64,000 nt of DNA from [Clostridium] aerotolerans DSM 5434. GTDB lineage: Bacteria > Bacillota > Clostridia > Lachnospirales > Lachnospiraceae. Positions 15,978 to 25,406 of this stretch are shown one piece after another. The stretch lies in contig NZ_JHWJ01000006.1 of NCBI RefSeq assembly GCF_000687555.1, positions 1 to 64,000 of the forward strand, given 5' to 3'. Every line of letters begins with the position of its first letter. Within the stretch, counting starts at the first letter, position 1. The translations under genes and the position numbers were made by a program. The notes below the pieces were generated by a model. The model had not been told where the DNA came from, searched no databases, and saw only the letters and a program-made list of their open reading frames with translations.

Positions 15978-16110
15978 GTTGTATAAAGGATTTTCACCCT
16001 GACTGAATCCGGTTGAAAATTGTCTGTAAGTATCCACTGGATACTTGCTTGGAAGGGTGTCAATATTATGGAAGATTCTATCATAAGAAGATAGAGGCAA
16101 AAGGATATTC

Positions 16111-16941
16111 TTATTGGAGTGCTTTTATTTTAGGGATAGAAGCTTCGCAAGGAACTGCTACCTGGCATTTCCCACAGCCATATCTTGGTTTATAGATTGC
16201 AAGGGTCTGATTGGAAAAGTCAGAGCATAAGGTGTGATCTTTTCCATGTTCCAGTGATATTGCTTGGGCTGGACATCTTTTTGCACAGGCACCGCACATG
16301 GAGCAGTATTCATATATGTTATGGTATTGCCTTGAATCACGGGGAAAGTGCATGGTAGTAATTAGACTTCCAAAGCGTCCTGCCATGCCCTTTTTTGTAA
16401 TCAGACCTTTAGAAAGCCCAAAGGTACCAAGACCACAGACAAACGCAGCATGTCGCTCCGACCAATTGCTGGAATACAAAAGGCTGGAGGCAGGGGGATT
16501 TTTAAATGTCTGAAATCTGGAATCAAGGGCGGGAATCACACTGTCATACCCGGCCTCTGAAATCTTATTTTGTAAGTGAAGGCAGAGCTGTTCTACCATA
16601 TGCTGCCCCTCGATCCGCCCGTGTAGCCAGCCGTGAGACGGAACGGAAGGGTCAATTCGGTTACTTTCGCGAACTTCTTTTGAGTAGGGAAGAAAAAAGG
16701 AGATTACTGTTTGAGCCTGCGGGAGCCACTGAGTCGGAAGCAGAAAATCAGGTCCTATAATATCAGGGTCTTGATACAAATGAAAATAGGTATCTTCGGA
16801 ATCTCCAAATCCCAGAATTGGAGGGTCAAAGATACTTATGCCCTCTATTTGTTTTGATAAAGCAACCTCTGGTCCAATTAGATTATCTGCTGAATGGATT
16901 AAAAAATCTTGTGCTTCTTTTATTAATTCGTCTTTCTTCAT
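16111..16941 (-). CDS. 4Fe-4S double-cluster protein, QueG-like fold without known substrate
   Basis: 276 residues from ATG 16941, preceded by GGGAGGAG. The C-terminal ferredoxin part has CSMCGACAKRCP followed by a later Cys group CGKCQVAVPC. The upstream region (HGRIEGQHMVEQL, FVCGLGTFGLSKGLITKKGM and GRFGSLITT) is the conserved core that in epoxyqueuosine reductase binds cobalamin; related clostridial proteins of this size are annotated only as epoxyqueuosine reductase-like. A second, longer relative is at 54858. It is divergent from a LysR gene whose product probably controls it. Confidence 0.75.
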   Translation of the reverse strand: MKKDELIKEAQDFLIHSADNLIGPEVALSKQIEGISIFDPPILGFGDSEDTYFHLYQDPDIIGPDFLLPTQWLPQAQTVISFFLPYSKEVRESNRIDPSVPSHGWLHGRIEGQHMVEQLCLHLQNKISEAGYDSVIPALDSRFQTFKNPPASSLLYSSNWSERHAAFVCGLGTFGLSKGLITKKGMAGRFGSLITTMHFPRDSRQYHNIYEYCSMCGACAKRCPAQAISLEHGKDHTLCSDFSNQTLAIYKPRYGCGKCQVAVPCEASIPKIKALQ

Positions 16942-17005
16942 GTTACCACTCCTCCCGCCTATGATACAAATCCTGATTTGCACTTTACAAAAGCTGGACT
17001 TTATT

Positions 17006-17025
17006 ATAACATAAAACTGTGTTAT
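17006..17025. promoter_or_regulatory. Candidate LysR operator dyad
   Basis: ATAACA (17006-17011) and TGTTAT (17020-17025) with an 8-base gap, in the 149-bp divergent region between the Fe-S gene and the LysR gene. Weak but well placed. Confidence 0.35.
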
Positions 17026-17076
17026 TATAAAAATTGATAATTATAATAGAAATGATTATAAAATATAATACTGGTT

Positions 17077-17093
17077 AAAGGAGAATAGTCATC
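17077..17093 (+). promoter_or_regulatory. Ribosome-binding site that points to an ATC start codon
   Basis: AAAGGAG (17077-17083) is followed after 7 bases by ATC (17091-17093) exactly where the family N-terminus should begin. No ATG, GTG or TTG occurs in this frame until ATG 17121. Confidence 0.6.
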
Positions 17094-17996
17094 GAAATCA
17101 AACAGCTAAAGACATTTGCCATGGTGGCAAAGACAGAGAATTTCAGCAATGCTTCGGAAGAGTTAGGATATGCCCAGCCAACGGTAACAACACATATAAA
17201 ACTGTTGGAAGACGAACTGCAAGTTAAACTTTTTGAACGTCTGGGTCATAAGATTAAATTGACGGAAGAAGGAAAACGCCTTCTTTCTTATGCAGAGAGC
17301 ATCATACGTCTTTCCGATGATGCCTTGTCTTCTTTTGCTCAGATGGAGTCCGTGCAAGGAAAGATTACCATTGGGGCCAACGAATCCTTTAGCGTAGCAA
17401 AGCTGCCTGAGATATTAAAAGCGTTTATAAAACAGCATAAAGAGACGAGAATCGAATTAAAATTTGGTTCTGTAAAAGAGATACGTGATGGGATGCAAAA
17501 AAATGAAGTAGATGTGGCATTCTTTCTTGGGAAAGAAGTGTCCTATCCAGATCTGATCGTGGAAAAACTGGTAAAAGAATCCGTTGTGGCAGTGGTACCG
17601 ATCAGTCACCCCTTTGCAGCCATGGATTGTTTAAGTATCGAAGATTTTAATGACCAGGACCTTATTATTACGAGAGAAAATTGCACGTACCGGGAATTGA
17701 TTGAAACGCTGTTAAAGGAAAGAGATGTTAAGCTTAGGAGTGTAATTGGAATTAATAACGTCTCTGCAATCAAACAGCTTGTTATGAGTGGCTTAGGAAT
17801 TGCCATCTTACCACGAGCTACGACAGAACTTGAGCTAGAGGAGAAGCTTCTGATTGAGATTCCGATAATTGGGTACGAGTTTCCGGTCTATACCCAGATT
17901 GCTTATCACAAAGATAAGTGGATATCACCTGTGATTCTTTGTTTTATGGATCAGGTGAGAGAGATATTACACCAGGAAGAGAGGGAATATGAATGA
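17091..17996 (+). CDS. LysR-family regulator with probable ATC start
   Basis: About 301 residues if translation begins at ATC 17091, giving (M)EIKQLKTFAMVAKTENFSNA, which matches the usual LysR N-terminus residue by residue; starting at ATG 17121 would delete the first helix of the winged helix-turn-helix. The helix-turn-helix ASEELGYAQPTVTTHIKLLE and the periplasmic-binding-protein-like effector domain (residues about 95-295) are intact. Likely targets are the divergent Fe-S gene and the HxlR gene that overlaps its stop by four bases. Confidence 0.85.
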   Translation: MEIKQLKTFAMVAKTENFSNASEELGYAQPTVTTHIKLLEDELQVKLFERLGHKIKLTEEGKRLLSYAESIIRLSDDALSSFAQMESVQGKITIGANESFSVAKLPEILKAFIKQHKETRIELKFGSVKEIRDGMQKNEVDVAFFLGKEVSYPDLIVEKLVKESVVAVVPISHPFAAMDCLSIEDFNDQDLIITRENCTYRELIETLLKERDVKLRSVIGINNVSAIKQLVMSGLGIAILPRATTELELEEKLLIEIPIIGYEFPVYTQIAYHKDKWISPVILCFMDQVREILHQEEREYE

Positions 17997-18376
17997 AAAT
18001 TCGAGAAAATTATACTTGCCCGCTGGAAATTGTTCATGATTTTGTGAAAGGGAAGTGGAAAACAATTTTGATATTTCAACTTAGACATGGAACGAAGACA
18101 TTTTCAGAATTAAAAAATGGAATCCAGGGTATTTCAGAGAAAATGCTGATTCAGCAATTGAAAGAGTTACAGGAGTTTGGAATTATTAATAAAACAAGTA
18201 ATGAAGTGTATCCTCTTCACGTGGAATACTCTCTAACGGCTAGAGGGACAAAGCTATTAGAAGCTGTTCTCATTATGCAGGATATAGGAGTAACTTATAT
18301 GATAGAACATGGACAGGTTGAACTACTTGAGCAAAAAGGAATTGTCTGTCCCAATTCGATACCTACCAAAAAGTAA
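17993..18376 (+). CDS. HxlR-family regulator
   Basis: 127 residues starting inside the LysR stop (ATGA), with AGAGAGGG upstream. The HxlR pattern is clear: CPLEIVHDFVKGKWKTILIF, then FSELKNGIQGISEKMLIQQL and HVEYSLTARG. The usual lone N-terminal Cys is present at position 9 (YTCPLE), which in some HxlR/HypR proteins senses aldehydes or electrophiles. It is translationally coupled to LysR and lies before the isochorismatase gene, whose promoter it might control. Confidence 0.9.
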   Translation: MKIRENYTCPLEIVHDFVKGKWKTILIFQLRHGTKTFSELKNGIQGISEKMLIQQLKELQEFGIINKTSNEVYPLHVEYSLTARGTKLLEAVLIMQDIGVTYMIEHGQVELLEQKGIVCPNSIPTKK

Positions 18377-18452
18377 GTAATTTACTTTTCATTTTATTAG
18401 GCTTAAACTTTCATTGAAGAACGAAATAATTATGAGAAGAGAGGTAGTTGCT

Positions 18453-19004
18453 ATGAAAGTTGGTTTGATTTTGATAGATATTCAAAATGATTATTTTAGG
18501 GGTGGAAAGTATGAATTGGTTCATCCAGAGCAAGCAGTAATGCAGACGAATAAAATTCTTGGTTTTTTTAGAGAACAAAATTGGCCGATCTACCATGTGC
18601 GCCACATAAGTATAAATCCAGGTGCTGTATTTTTTATACCAGACACTACTGGTGCTGATTTTTATAAAGATTGCAATCCTGTGGGCGGAGAAGAAATCAT
18701 AATTAAGCATAGACCTGATAGTTTTTTGGGAACGAGCCTGAAGGATAAACTGGAGGAAAAGGGGATTGACACTTTGGTTGTGTGCGGTATGATGACGCAT
18801 ATGTGTATTGATACAACTGTCCGATCCGCCGTTAATTACGGATACTCTGTTGAACTAATCGAAGATGCAGTTGCGACGAGAGATTTGGTATGGCGAGGAA
18901 TCACCGTTTCAGCAGAACAGGTTCAGTATGCATATATGGCAGCGCTGAATGGAACGTTCGCTAAGGTTCAAAATGCGGATGCGTGGATTAAAGAGCATAT
19001 GTAA
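18453..19004 (+). CDS. Isochorismatase-family cysteine hydrolase
   Basis: 183 residues from ATG 18453 (AGAGAGGT upstream). The catalytic triad of the superfamily is visible: D9 in ILIDIQNDYF, K85 in IIIKHRPDSF and C118 in CGMMTHMCID, preceded by the usual non-proline cis-peptide region. Members hydrolyse amides such as nicotinamide, N-carbamoylsarcosine or ureidoacrylate; the exact substrate cannot be told here. It is a single-gene unit behind two regulators and ends at a strong terminator. Confidence 0.9.
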   Translation: MKVGLILIDIQNDYFRGGKYELVHPEQAVMQTNKILGFFREQNWPIYHVRHISINPGAVFFIPDTTGADFYKDCNPVGGEEIIIKHRPDSFLGTSLKDKLEEKGIDTLVVCGMMTHMCIDTTVRSAVNYGYSVELIEDAVATRDLVWRGITVSAEQVQYAYMAALNGTFAKVQNADAWIKEHM

Positions 19005-19122
19005 GCCCCATCAGCTTAAGGCGGCCTCTTTTTATACCTCTCTTTGTATTGTGAAGTCTGCGTTTAGATATATCGAAAATAAAGTGGGAAATTATTGAGT
19101 CATGGAAGTTTGTTAACACAAG

Positions 19123-19155
19123 AAAAGGCTGCTGGAGCGTTTCCAGTAGCCTTTT
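19123..19155. terminator. Rho-independent terminator
   Basis: AAAAGGCTGCTGGA (19123-19136) and TCCAGTAGCCTTTT (19142-19155) form a 14-bp stem, one G-U allowed, with a 5-base loop and A and T tracts on both sides, serving the isochorismatase gene and probably the convergent gene. Confidence 0.8.
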
Positions 19156-19196
19156 CCTATCTAAATCCTTGAATCATGATACTTTATAGTAATTAT

Positions 19197-20189
19197 TTAT
19201 TTAACTTGTTGGGAACCCTTAATTTCGTTTTGAATAGCTTTTTTACTTAAAATATAAATTCCACTCCAGCCTAACAATAATAACACCTGTGCCAGTACAA
19301 CAAGCCATAATATCTCCATGTACCCACCAAAAATACAAAATAAGGTATTAGCCAAAGGAAAACCCAGGAAAGTAAACATGATAGGAAAATCTTTTTTGAA
19401 ATTCAAAGAGCTAATAACCTTACGATCCCAGCACTTGAAGAAGGCTAATGCTAAAATTACCACTGAAATTGCAGTTAAAGAGACCAGCATAACTCATTGC
19501 ATATTAGAAGTTCTGTTGAAAAATGGTCCCATAAAATTAAAGAAATTGGATATAGGTGAAACCAAACAAACTAGAGAAAGAATGGAAGCCAGAACTGGAT
19601 ATATATAACCAATTAGCTTACTGTAACCTTTCTTTTTATGCCACCATTCACCGATTAAAATAAAGGCAGTCCAGTATCCGGCTATATAAATCCATCCTGT
19701 AAAATTCATGACGGGTTCCCCATATATTAAAGGTTCACCAGGAATCGGGTAATAACTCCACCTGCCAATGATACCTTCCGAAGTTTGAAAAATCTGTTTT
19801 ACTGCGACTGGATCCAGTGAAAAGTCAAAAATCATAGCACTAAGTCCAGCAATGAATGGTTTAGTCCATGACGGTATATTAATCGTCTTCAAAACACGTA
19901 ACGTTGAATAAACGATAAGAAACTCGATAATTGGAACAGTTATTGGTACATTGAATATCATTAGGATACTTTTCCCATATGAGTAAAAACCTTCTTTCCC
20001 TATAGATCCCATAAATACAGCAACATTTTCAAAGACCGAAGCGTAAAAAAAGACAAAGCATACGAATTGCATTAATACAATCTTAGGACGCTCTTCGTTA
20101 TCAATTATATAAAAAACCATTAAAGTGGCAATAATTAAAACTAAAACATCTTGTATTATCCATACAGGAACCAGCGTTATATTTCCCAT
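19197..20189 (-). pseudogene. Polytopic membrane protein, CruF/DUF422-like, interrupted by an in-frame TGA
   Basis: The minus strand holds two membrane-protein frames, 231 codons (20189-19494) and 97 codons (19490-19197), in the same reading frame and separated only by TGA-GTT. Read through the stop they would make one protein of about 330 residues with 8-9 TM segments. The first part has FDFSLDPVA and then MNFTGWIYIAGYW, reminiscent of carotenoid-biosynthesis CruF (DUF422) proteins. The second part could restart at ATG 19490. Either a nonsense mutation (TGG to TGA would do) or a split gene. A divergent TetR gene begins 160 bp away. Confidence 0.55.
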
Positions 20190-20272
20190 TGCATTACCTC
20201 CATTTTAAATTTTTATTGAGTTGAACCGCTCAAATATATTATAATTACACAGTGTTACTTAATCAACAGGCA

Positions 20273-20295
20273 GTTCGATAACGTTACGTTCGATA
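20273..20295. promoter_or_regulatory. Direct repeat and TAACGTTA dyad before the TetR gene
   Basis: GTTCGATA occurs at 20273-20280 and 20288-20295, with the palindrome TAACGTTA (20279-20286) between. This compact cluster in the divergent region is the best candidate for the TetR operator. Confidence 0.45.
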
Positions 20296-20349
20296 TCTTA
20301 CAAAACACAAAAGTATTGTTCGTTTACTGATTTATTTAAGGAGGATTAT

Positions 20350-20910
20350 ATGGCATACGAAAAAGCAGACCAACGAGTGAGATATACAAAGATGGTTATA
20401 AAAAACAGCTTACTGGAACTAATGAGAGAACGTTCTATCAGCAAAGTTACAGTAACCGATATATGCAAGAAAGCAAATATAAATCGCAATACTTTTTATT
20501 CACATTATGCGAATCAGTTTGAACTTTTATCAATTATTGAAGATGAGTTATATGAAGAAATTAGGCAGGTTGTAGGACGTACTATGAACCTTGAAGCCCC
20601 TGGAAATCTATCATATGAAATTTGCAAGTATATAAAAGCAAATAGGAATATATGCGAAGTACTATTTTCAGAAAATGGGAATAAGGATTTATTAGAACGT
20701 ATTCTTTATATCAGTCACGATTTTAATATTGAAAAATGGAAAAATGAAGCAAAGCATATCGATCAAAAGTCAATCGATAATTGGTATACATTTACAGCAT
20801 ATGGCAGTATAGCAGTAATAGAAAAGTGGGTCAATAGTGGTATGAAGGAAAGTCCCAGTAAAATTGCTGCTTTTATTGATAAAGCGACACAAGCAATACC
20901 GAAATATTGA
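20350..20910 (+). CDS. TetR/AcrR-family regulator
   Basis: 186 residues; AAGGAGG is 7 bases before the ATG. The helix-turn-helix reads ISKVTVTDICKKANINRNTF followed by YSHYANQFELLSIIEDEL. The C-terminal domain carries EKWVNSGMKESPSKIAAFID, typical of the clostridial TetR_C group related to the regulator at 3696. It is divergent from the interrupted membrane-protein gene, its probable target. Confidence 0.9.
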   Translation: MAYEKADQRVRYTKMVIKNSLLELMRERSISKVTVTDICKKANINRNTFYSHYANQFELLSIIEDELYEEIRQVVGRTMNLEAPGNLSYEICKYIKANRNICEVLFSENGNKDLLERILYISHDFNIEKWKNEAKHIDQKSIDNWYTFTAYGSIAVIEKWVNSGMKESPSKIAAFIDKATQAIPKY

Positions 20911-21407
20911 ATGAATGAACCATCTAATGATAATAACCTGTAAATTTTACAATATCGAAAGAGCAAAAGAGCGATTTCTTAGACATATGAAATGTCTATC
21001 AATTCTAGTAAGTGTCTTATCGCTATCTATACATGTCCGAAAGATCAAAATCCTTGGCAAGGCGTCTGCAAGGAGATACTTATCAGACGTGTACAATATC
21101 GTTTTTCATCCATCGAATGGCCAAATTGTTACAGAGAGATAATCTACTATCTCATAAAATATAAAAATGATTTTAATAAGGTTGAATTAATTCAAGAAGG
21201 AGTTATTGGGAAAATTACTATATCACCTCATTTTTGATTGATTAATATAATGAAAAAATAATGTATTTAACAATATCTATAAATTAGTTTACAAAATAAC
21301 TTTTTATTTCCTTTATATTATATAACTGAAACGAATATAAAACGCCGGCAGCATATTGATTCAGTTATATCCTAACTAAATGTTAAAATCTAAAGGAGGA
21401 AATAAAA
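20911..21407 (+). other. Long leader or decayed region before the GH9 gene
   Basis: 497 bp without a convincing gene. An 81-codon open frame (20992-21237) lacks a ribosome-binding site and is not recognised. The last 150 bp are very AT-rich and hold the promoter area of the cellulase; AAAGGAGG precedes its ATG. No signal-peptide-like hydrophobic stretch is encoded in any frame before the cellulase start. Confidence 0.4.
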
Positions 21408-23366
21408 ATGAATGTTAATTCTTCAAGAAAAACTTTTACTAAGGAACATGAAAATATGGGTGAAAATCCAGACTTAACAGGGCTCGAATCAGCAAATATT
21501 GCAAAAGCGCAGTCGAATTATAATTACGGAGAAGCTTTACAAAAAGCAATCATGTTTTATGAGTTCCAGCGCTCAGGAAAGCTTCCGAAAACCATCCGGA
21601 ATAACTGGAGAGGGGATTCCGGTCTGACAGACGGAGCAGACGCCGGAATCGATCTGACCGGCGGTTGGTACGATGCAGGTGATCACCCCAAATTTAACCT
21701 GCCGTTGGCGTACACGGCTGCTATGTTGGCATGGAGTGTTTATGAATCAAGGGCTGCCTTAAAACAGAGCGGTCAGCTTGATTATTTGCTGGAGGAAATC
21801 AAGTGGGCAACCGACTATCTGATAAAATGTCATCCATCTGCCAATGTATTCTACTATCAGGTAGGTGACGGCAATATTGATCATAACTGGTGGGGACCTG
21901 CAGAGGTGATGCAGATGGTACGTCCTTCCTTTAAGGTGGATTTATCAAGGCCCGGTTCTTCCGTAGCGGCTGGGTCAGCAGCAGCTTTAGCAGCCGCAGG
22001 TGCTATATTTGCAGAGAGCAATCCTACTTATGCCGCAGAATGCATCCGCCATGCCAAGGAGCTGTTTGCTTTTGCAGATAACACAAAGAGTGATGCAGGT
22101 TATACTGCAGCCAATGGTTTTTACACCTCCTTCAGCGGTTTTTATGATGAACTTAGCTGGGCAGGTACCTGGCTGTATCTTGCAACAGGAGAAACCACTT
22201 ATTTAAACAAAGCAGAATCCTATGTGGGAAACTGGGGAACGCAAGGACAGTCCAATACGATAGCTTACAAATGGGCTCATAACTGGGATGATGTACATAA
22301 TGGTACAGCAATCCTTCTTGCCAGAATAACAAATAAAGCAATCTATAAGACAGCAACAGAAATGCATTTGGATTATTGGAGCACCGGTTATAACGGAGAT
22401 CGTATCTCCTATACACCAAAAGGCCTTGCCTGGCTGGATTCCTGGGGAGCTTTGCGTTATGCAACTACCACAGCTTTCTTAGCAAGTGTTTATGCAGACT
22501 GGTCCGGCTGTACCGCTTCCAAGGTAACTACTTATAATACCTTCGCCAAGCAGCAGGTGGATTATGCACTGGGCAGCGCAGGACATAGTTTTGTGGTTGG
22601 CTTCGGTGAGAATCCTCCGAAGAGACCTCACCACAGAACTGCTCATAGCTCTTGGGCTGACAGTCAGTCAGTTCCTACTTATCACAGACATACAATCTAC
22701 GGTGCTTTAGTTGGTGGTCCAGGAAGAGATGACAGCTACACCGATGATATCGGTAATTATGTAAATAATGAAATTGCCTGCGATTACAATGCAGGATTTG
22801 TAGGGGCCCTTGCTAAATTATATGGCAAGTACGGTGGAACGCCCATTGCTGATTTTAAAGCAATCGAGCCGGTAACCAATGATGAGTTCTTTGTTGAAGC
22901 CGGAATCAATGCCTCTGGCAATAATTTTATAGAGATCAAGGCACTACTAAACAACCGTTCTGGTTGGCCTGCTAAAATGGGAGATAAGCTGTCCTTTAAA
23001 TACTTCATCGATATTTCAGAAGCGACAAAGTTGGGATATAGAGCTTCTGATTTTACGGTAACGACCAATTACAATAACGGAGCTGTGGTATCCAAATTAT
23101 TGCCATGGAATGAAGCAGCTAATATCTACTATGTCAGTGCAGATTTTACCGGAACCAAGATTTATCCCGGCGGTCAGTCTGCTTACAAAAAAGAAGTACA
23201 GTTTCGGATTGCAGCGCCAGGCTCAGTAACCTGGAACAATGCCAATGATTTCTCCTATAAGGATCTTTCTGGAGTCACCTCCGGAAATACTGTAAAAACT
23301 GCTTATATTCCGGTATATGATGCAGGAGTAAAAGTATTTGGCAATGAACCTGGTGGTACCGTATAG
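21408..23366 (+). CDS. Glycoside hydrolase family 9 cellulase with CBM3c, no signal peptide
   Basis: 652 residues. The GH9 catalytic domain (about 37-480) has the catalytic acids D89/D92 in [13 protein letters not shown] and general acid E455 in [13 protein letters not shown], plus the histidine signature [19 protein letters not shown]3c module (about 485-635) follows directly, the arrangement of processive endoglucanases such as Clostridium thermocellum CelI. Two oddities: the N-terminus [20 protein letters not shown] is hydrophilic, with no export signal although a mature-like AKAQSNYNY follows; and the protein ends in a linker-like PGGTV where related enzymes continue with X2/CBM3b modules or a dockerin. 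Terminator at 23445. Confidence 0.92.
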   Translation: MNVNSSRKTFTKEHENMGENPDLTGLESANIAKAQSNYNYGEALQKAIMFYEFQRSGKLPKTIRNNWRGDSGLTDGADAGIDLTGGWYDAGDHPKFNLPLAYTAAMLAWSVYESRAALKQSGQLDYLLEEIKWATDYLIKCHPSANVFYYQVGDGNIDHNWWGPAEVMQMVRPSFKVDLSRPGSSVAAGSAAALAAAGAIFAESNPTYAAECIRHAKELFAFADNTKSDAGYTAANGFYTSFSGFYDELSWAGTWLYLATGETTYLNKAESYVGNWGTQGQSNTIAYKWAHNWDDVHNGTAILLARITNKAIYKTATEMHLDYWSTGYNGDRISYTPKGLAWLDSWGALRYATTTAFLASVYADWSGCTASKVTTYNTFAKQQVDYALGSAGHSFVVGFGENPPKRPHHRTAHSSWADSQSVPTYHRHTIYGALVGGPGRDDSYTDDIGNYVNNEIACDYNAGFVGALAKLYGKYGGTPIADFKAIEPVTNDEFFVEAGINASGNNFIEIKALLNNRSGWPAKMGDKLSFKYFIDISEATKLGYRASDFTVTTNYNNGAVVSKLLPWNEAANIYYVSADFTGTKIYPGGQSAYKKEVQFRIAAPGSVTWNNANDFSYKDLSGVTSGNTVKTAYIPVYDAGVKVFGNEPGGTV

Positions 23367-23444
23367 TTCTACCATAAAAATTGGGCATGCGAAATAGACA
23401 TAGTTGTTGATAGACATTCTTGGCGTTCTTTCATTGTATTCATT

Positions 23445-23484
23445 AAATCCCCAAACCAGATAACAGTGGTTTGGGGATTTTTTA
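23445..23484 (+). terminator. Rho-independent terminator of the cellulase gene
   Basis: AAATCCCCAAACCA (23445-23458) pairs perfectly with TGGTTTGGGGATTT (23467-23480), followed by TTT. Confidence 0.85.
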
Positions 23485-23554
23485 ATACTCATTTTGTGAT
23501 AGGCGGATGCTGAATCCATTCCCTACCACATATTGACTGTTTTTGATATTGATT

Positions 23555-24433
23555 TCATGTGATGACTTTATCTTTAAACAGTAACGCAGCCAAAAGACCT
23601 ATCAGCACTAGAGCCCCGCCGATGATATGGTAAATCGTGAACGATTCATTCAGTACAATTACGGCAAATACAGCGGTAAGTATCGGTTGAAGCAATGTAA
23701 GTATTGAAACTGTGGACGAATCAATATAACCGAGAGCATAATTGATTGAAAAGTATCCACCAACCTGTGTGATCAGGCCCAAGCATAATAAATAGGCCCA
23801 GGATGACAGGGAGAAACCATATAACGGGCTTCCCGTAAAAATGCAGCAGATCAGTAATGTAATGGTACACCCTAAGAAAGTGAAAAATACGACCTGAATC
23901 GTGCTGTTGTTCTGTCTGACTTCTTTTACCGATAAAAGATACAGTGCAAGAAATATACTTGCAATAATAGAAAACACAAAGCCGGTATCAATTTTCATAT
24001 GTATGATATTGTTGAATCCGATGATTATAGCAACCCCAAGAATCGCAATTCCATTGCCCGCCCAATGGAAACGGTTCAATTTTTCCCGGAAAAGCAACAT
24101 TGCCCCTATCCCGACCCATACCGAAGAAAGATTTACAATCAATGTAGGAAATGTCGTATTGGATAAAATTACAGCCGTATTCCAGAATACCAGTTCAAAA
24201 GCGAAAAACATGCCGCCCAGTAAAGAAAAGCAGATTCCTATTAAATTCATATCCTTGGTCTTTACCCGGATATAGAAGGGGAATATGAATAACGTGGCGA
24301 AAAATACCCTATAAAATGAAACAGATATGCCATTGACATGAGCCTTCTTTACAAAGAATGCCGATATGGATATGCATGCAATTCCAAAGAACAACAATAT
24401 CCAGGGCAGCTTTTTTTGTTTTCCTGTATTCAT
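23555..24433 (-). CDS. EamA/DMT-family transporter (RhaT/YdcZ-like)
   Basis: 292 residues with ten predicted TM helices arranged as two EamA repeats (about 10-140 and 150-285). Typical motifs are FFVKKAHVNGISVSFYRVFF in the first repeat and YIDSSTVSILTLLQPILTAV near the end of the second. Family members export metabolites or drugs; no substrate can be inferred. It converges with the cellulase gene and stands alone, with no strong ribosome-binding site visible directly before ATG 24433. Confidence 0.88.
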   Translation of the reverse strand: MNTGKQKKLPWILLFFGIACISISAFFVKKAHVNGISVSFYRVFFATLFIFPFYIRVKTKDMNLIGICFSLLGGMFFAFELVFWNTAVILSNTTFPTLIVNLSSVWVGIGAMLLFREKLNRFHWAGNGIAILGVAIIIGFNNIIHMKIDTGFVFSIIASIFLALYLLSVKEVRQNNSTIQVVFFTFLGCTITLLICCIFTGSPLYGFSLSSWAYLLCLGLITQVGGYFSINYALGYIDSSTVSILTLLQPILTAVFAVIVLNESFTIYHIIGGALVLIGLLAALLFKDKVIT

Positions 24434-24659
24434 ACTTTTACCAGCCTTTTTTCTATTAATTATTGATATTTAAACTGTTTTATTATAATTCATTTCAAAA
24501 TCCTGGTCAATACAGTTGCGATATCTAATATAGAATAGGATTCACTTGCAACCTGGGAAAACATGTATGGGCTTAAGCTATGCAACACAGACAGGCAACT
24601 ATCCTTTGCTTGATTTGCCTTTGAGTCTGCGATATTCTGAATATAAGGAGGTAACTCTT

Positions 24660-25343
24660 ATGTTTGATATAAAAAAATTTGGTGCATATATTTCAAGGCT
24701 TCGTAAGAAAGCAGACATGACCCAATCTGAACTTGCTGAACAGCTTAACGTGACCCGTCAGGCAATATCAAAATATGAGTGCGGAGACAGTTTCCCCGAT
24801 ATATCCATTTTAATTGAGGTTGCAGATGTTTTCGGCATCACTCTTGATGAACTTATTAGTTCTGGCCATCCAACTGAAAAGGAAGCCGTCATTCTTGAAG
24901 GTGCTGTGAAAGGGCAAGATTTATGCAGTGAATTGGACAAAGAGTGCATATCCGACATTGTAAATATCGCACCGCTACTAAAGCCCCGTTTGCTTGACAA
25001 AATGGCAAAAGGTCTTGCAAAACATGGAATAGATATTTCAAGCATTGTTTCACTTGTGGAATACATAAATGACGATACAGTTGTCAAACTGCTGGAAAAT
25101 GCAACGTATGAAACAATCAATGAAACTTTGCTTGAGCGATTAATTCCGTTTCTTGACGGAAATTCAATTTCTATAATATTTCAAAAAATCCTTGAAGGAG
25201 ATCTTGATTATAGATTAATCAGGATTATGCTGCCGTATGCAGAATATATCTATCCTCAAGTTGAAGCTGCTGTTTTATATGGTGCTCTTAACAGGAAAGC
25301 GCTTCAAATTCTAAGAGATTATGAATCCCAAAATGATAGATGA
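24660..25343 (+). CDS. XRE-family regulator with helical C-terminal domain
   Basis: 227 residues from ATG 24660, 7 bases behind a perfect AAGGAGGT. The Cro/C1 helix-turn-helix (residues 6-61) reads ISRLRKKADMTQSELAEQLN then VTRQAISKYECGDSFPDISI. Residues 75-225 are all-helical with repeated units of about 20-25 residues (LLKPRLLDKMAKGLAKHGID, LLENATYETINETLLERLIP, FLDGNSISIIFQKILEGDLD), like a HEAT- or TPR-type solenoid. Such stand-alone regulators are widespread in Clostridia. It precedes the esterase-like gene by 63 bp and may regulate it. Confidence 0.88.
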   Translation: MFDIKKFGAYISRLRKKADMTQSELAEQLNVTRQAISKYECGDSFPDISILIEVADVFGITLDELISSGHPTEKEAVILEGAVKGQDLCSELDKECISDIVNIAPLLKPRLLDKMAKGLAKHGIDISSIVSLVEYINDDTVVKLLENATYETINETLLERLIPFLDGNSISIIFQKILEGDLDYRLIRIMLPYAEYIYPQVEAAVLYGALNRKALQILRDYESQNDR

Positions 25344-25406
25344 AATATTATTGCAAAGGAAATGAAAGATAAAAATTAAAATGGTAAGTAAATAAGGAGG
25401 TAAACA

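Noticed and set aside
16013-16195. 60-codon plus-strand frame overlapping the end of the Fe-S gene
   Set aside because: No ribosome-binding site, and it runs into the antisense of a well-supported gene; chance frame.
19491-19496. TGA in the membrane-protein gene as a selenocysteine codon
   Set aside because: No SECIS-like hairpin directly after the TGA and no selenoprotein family match; a nonsense change is simpler.
20992-21237. 81-codon frame before the cellulase gene
   Set aside because: No ribosome-binding site, no recognisable pattern and AT-rich composition; treated as part of the intergenic region.
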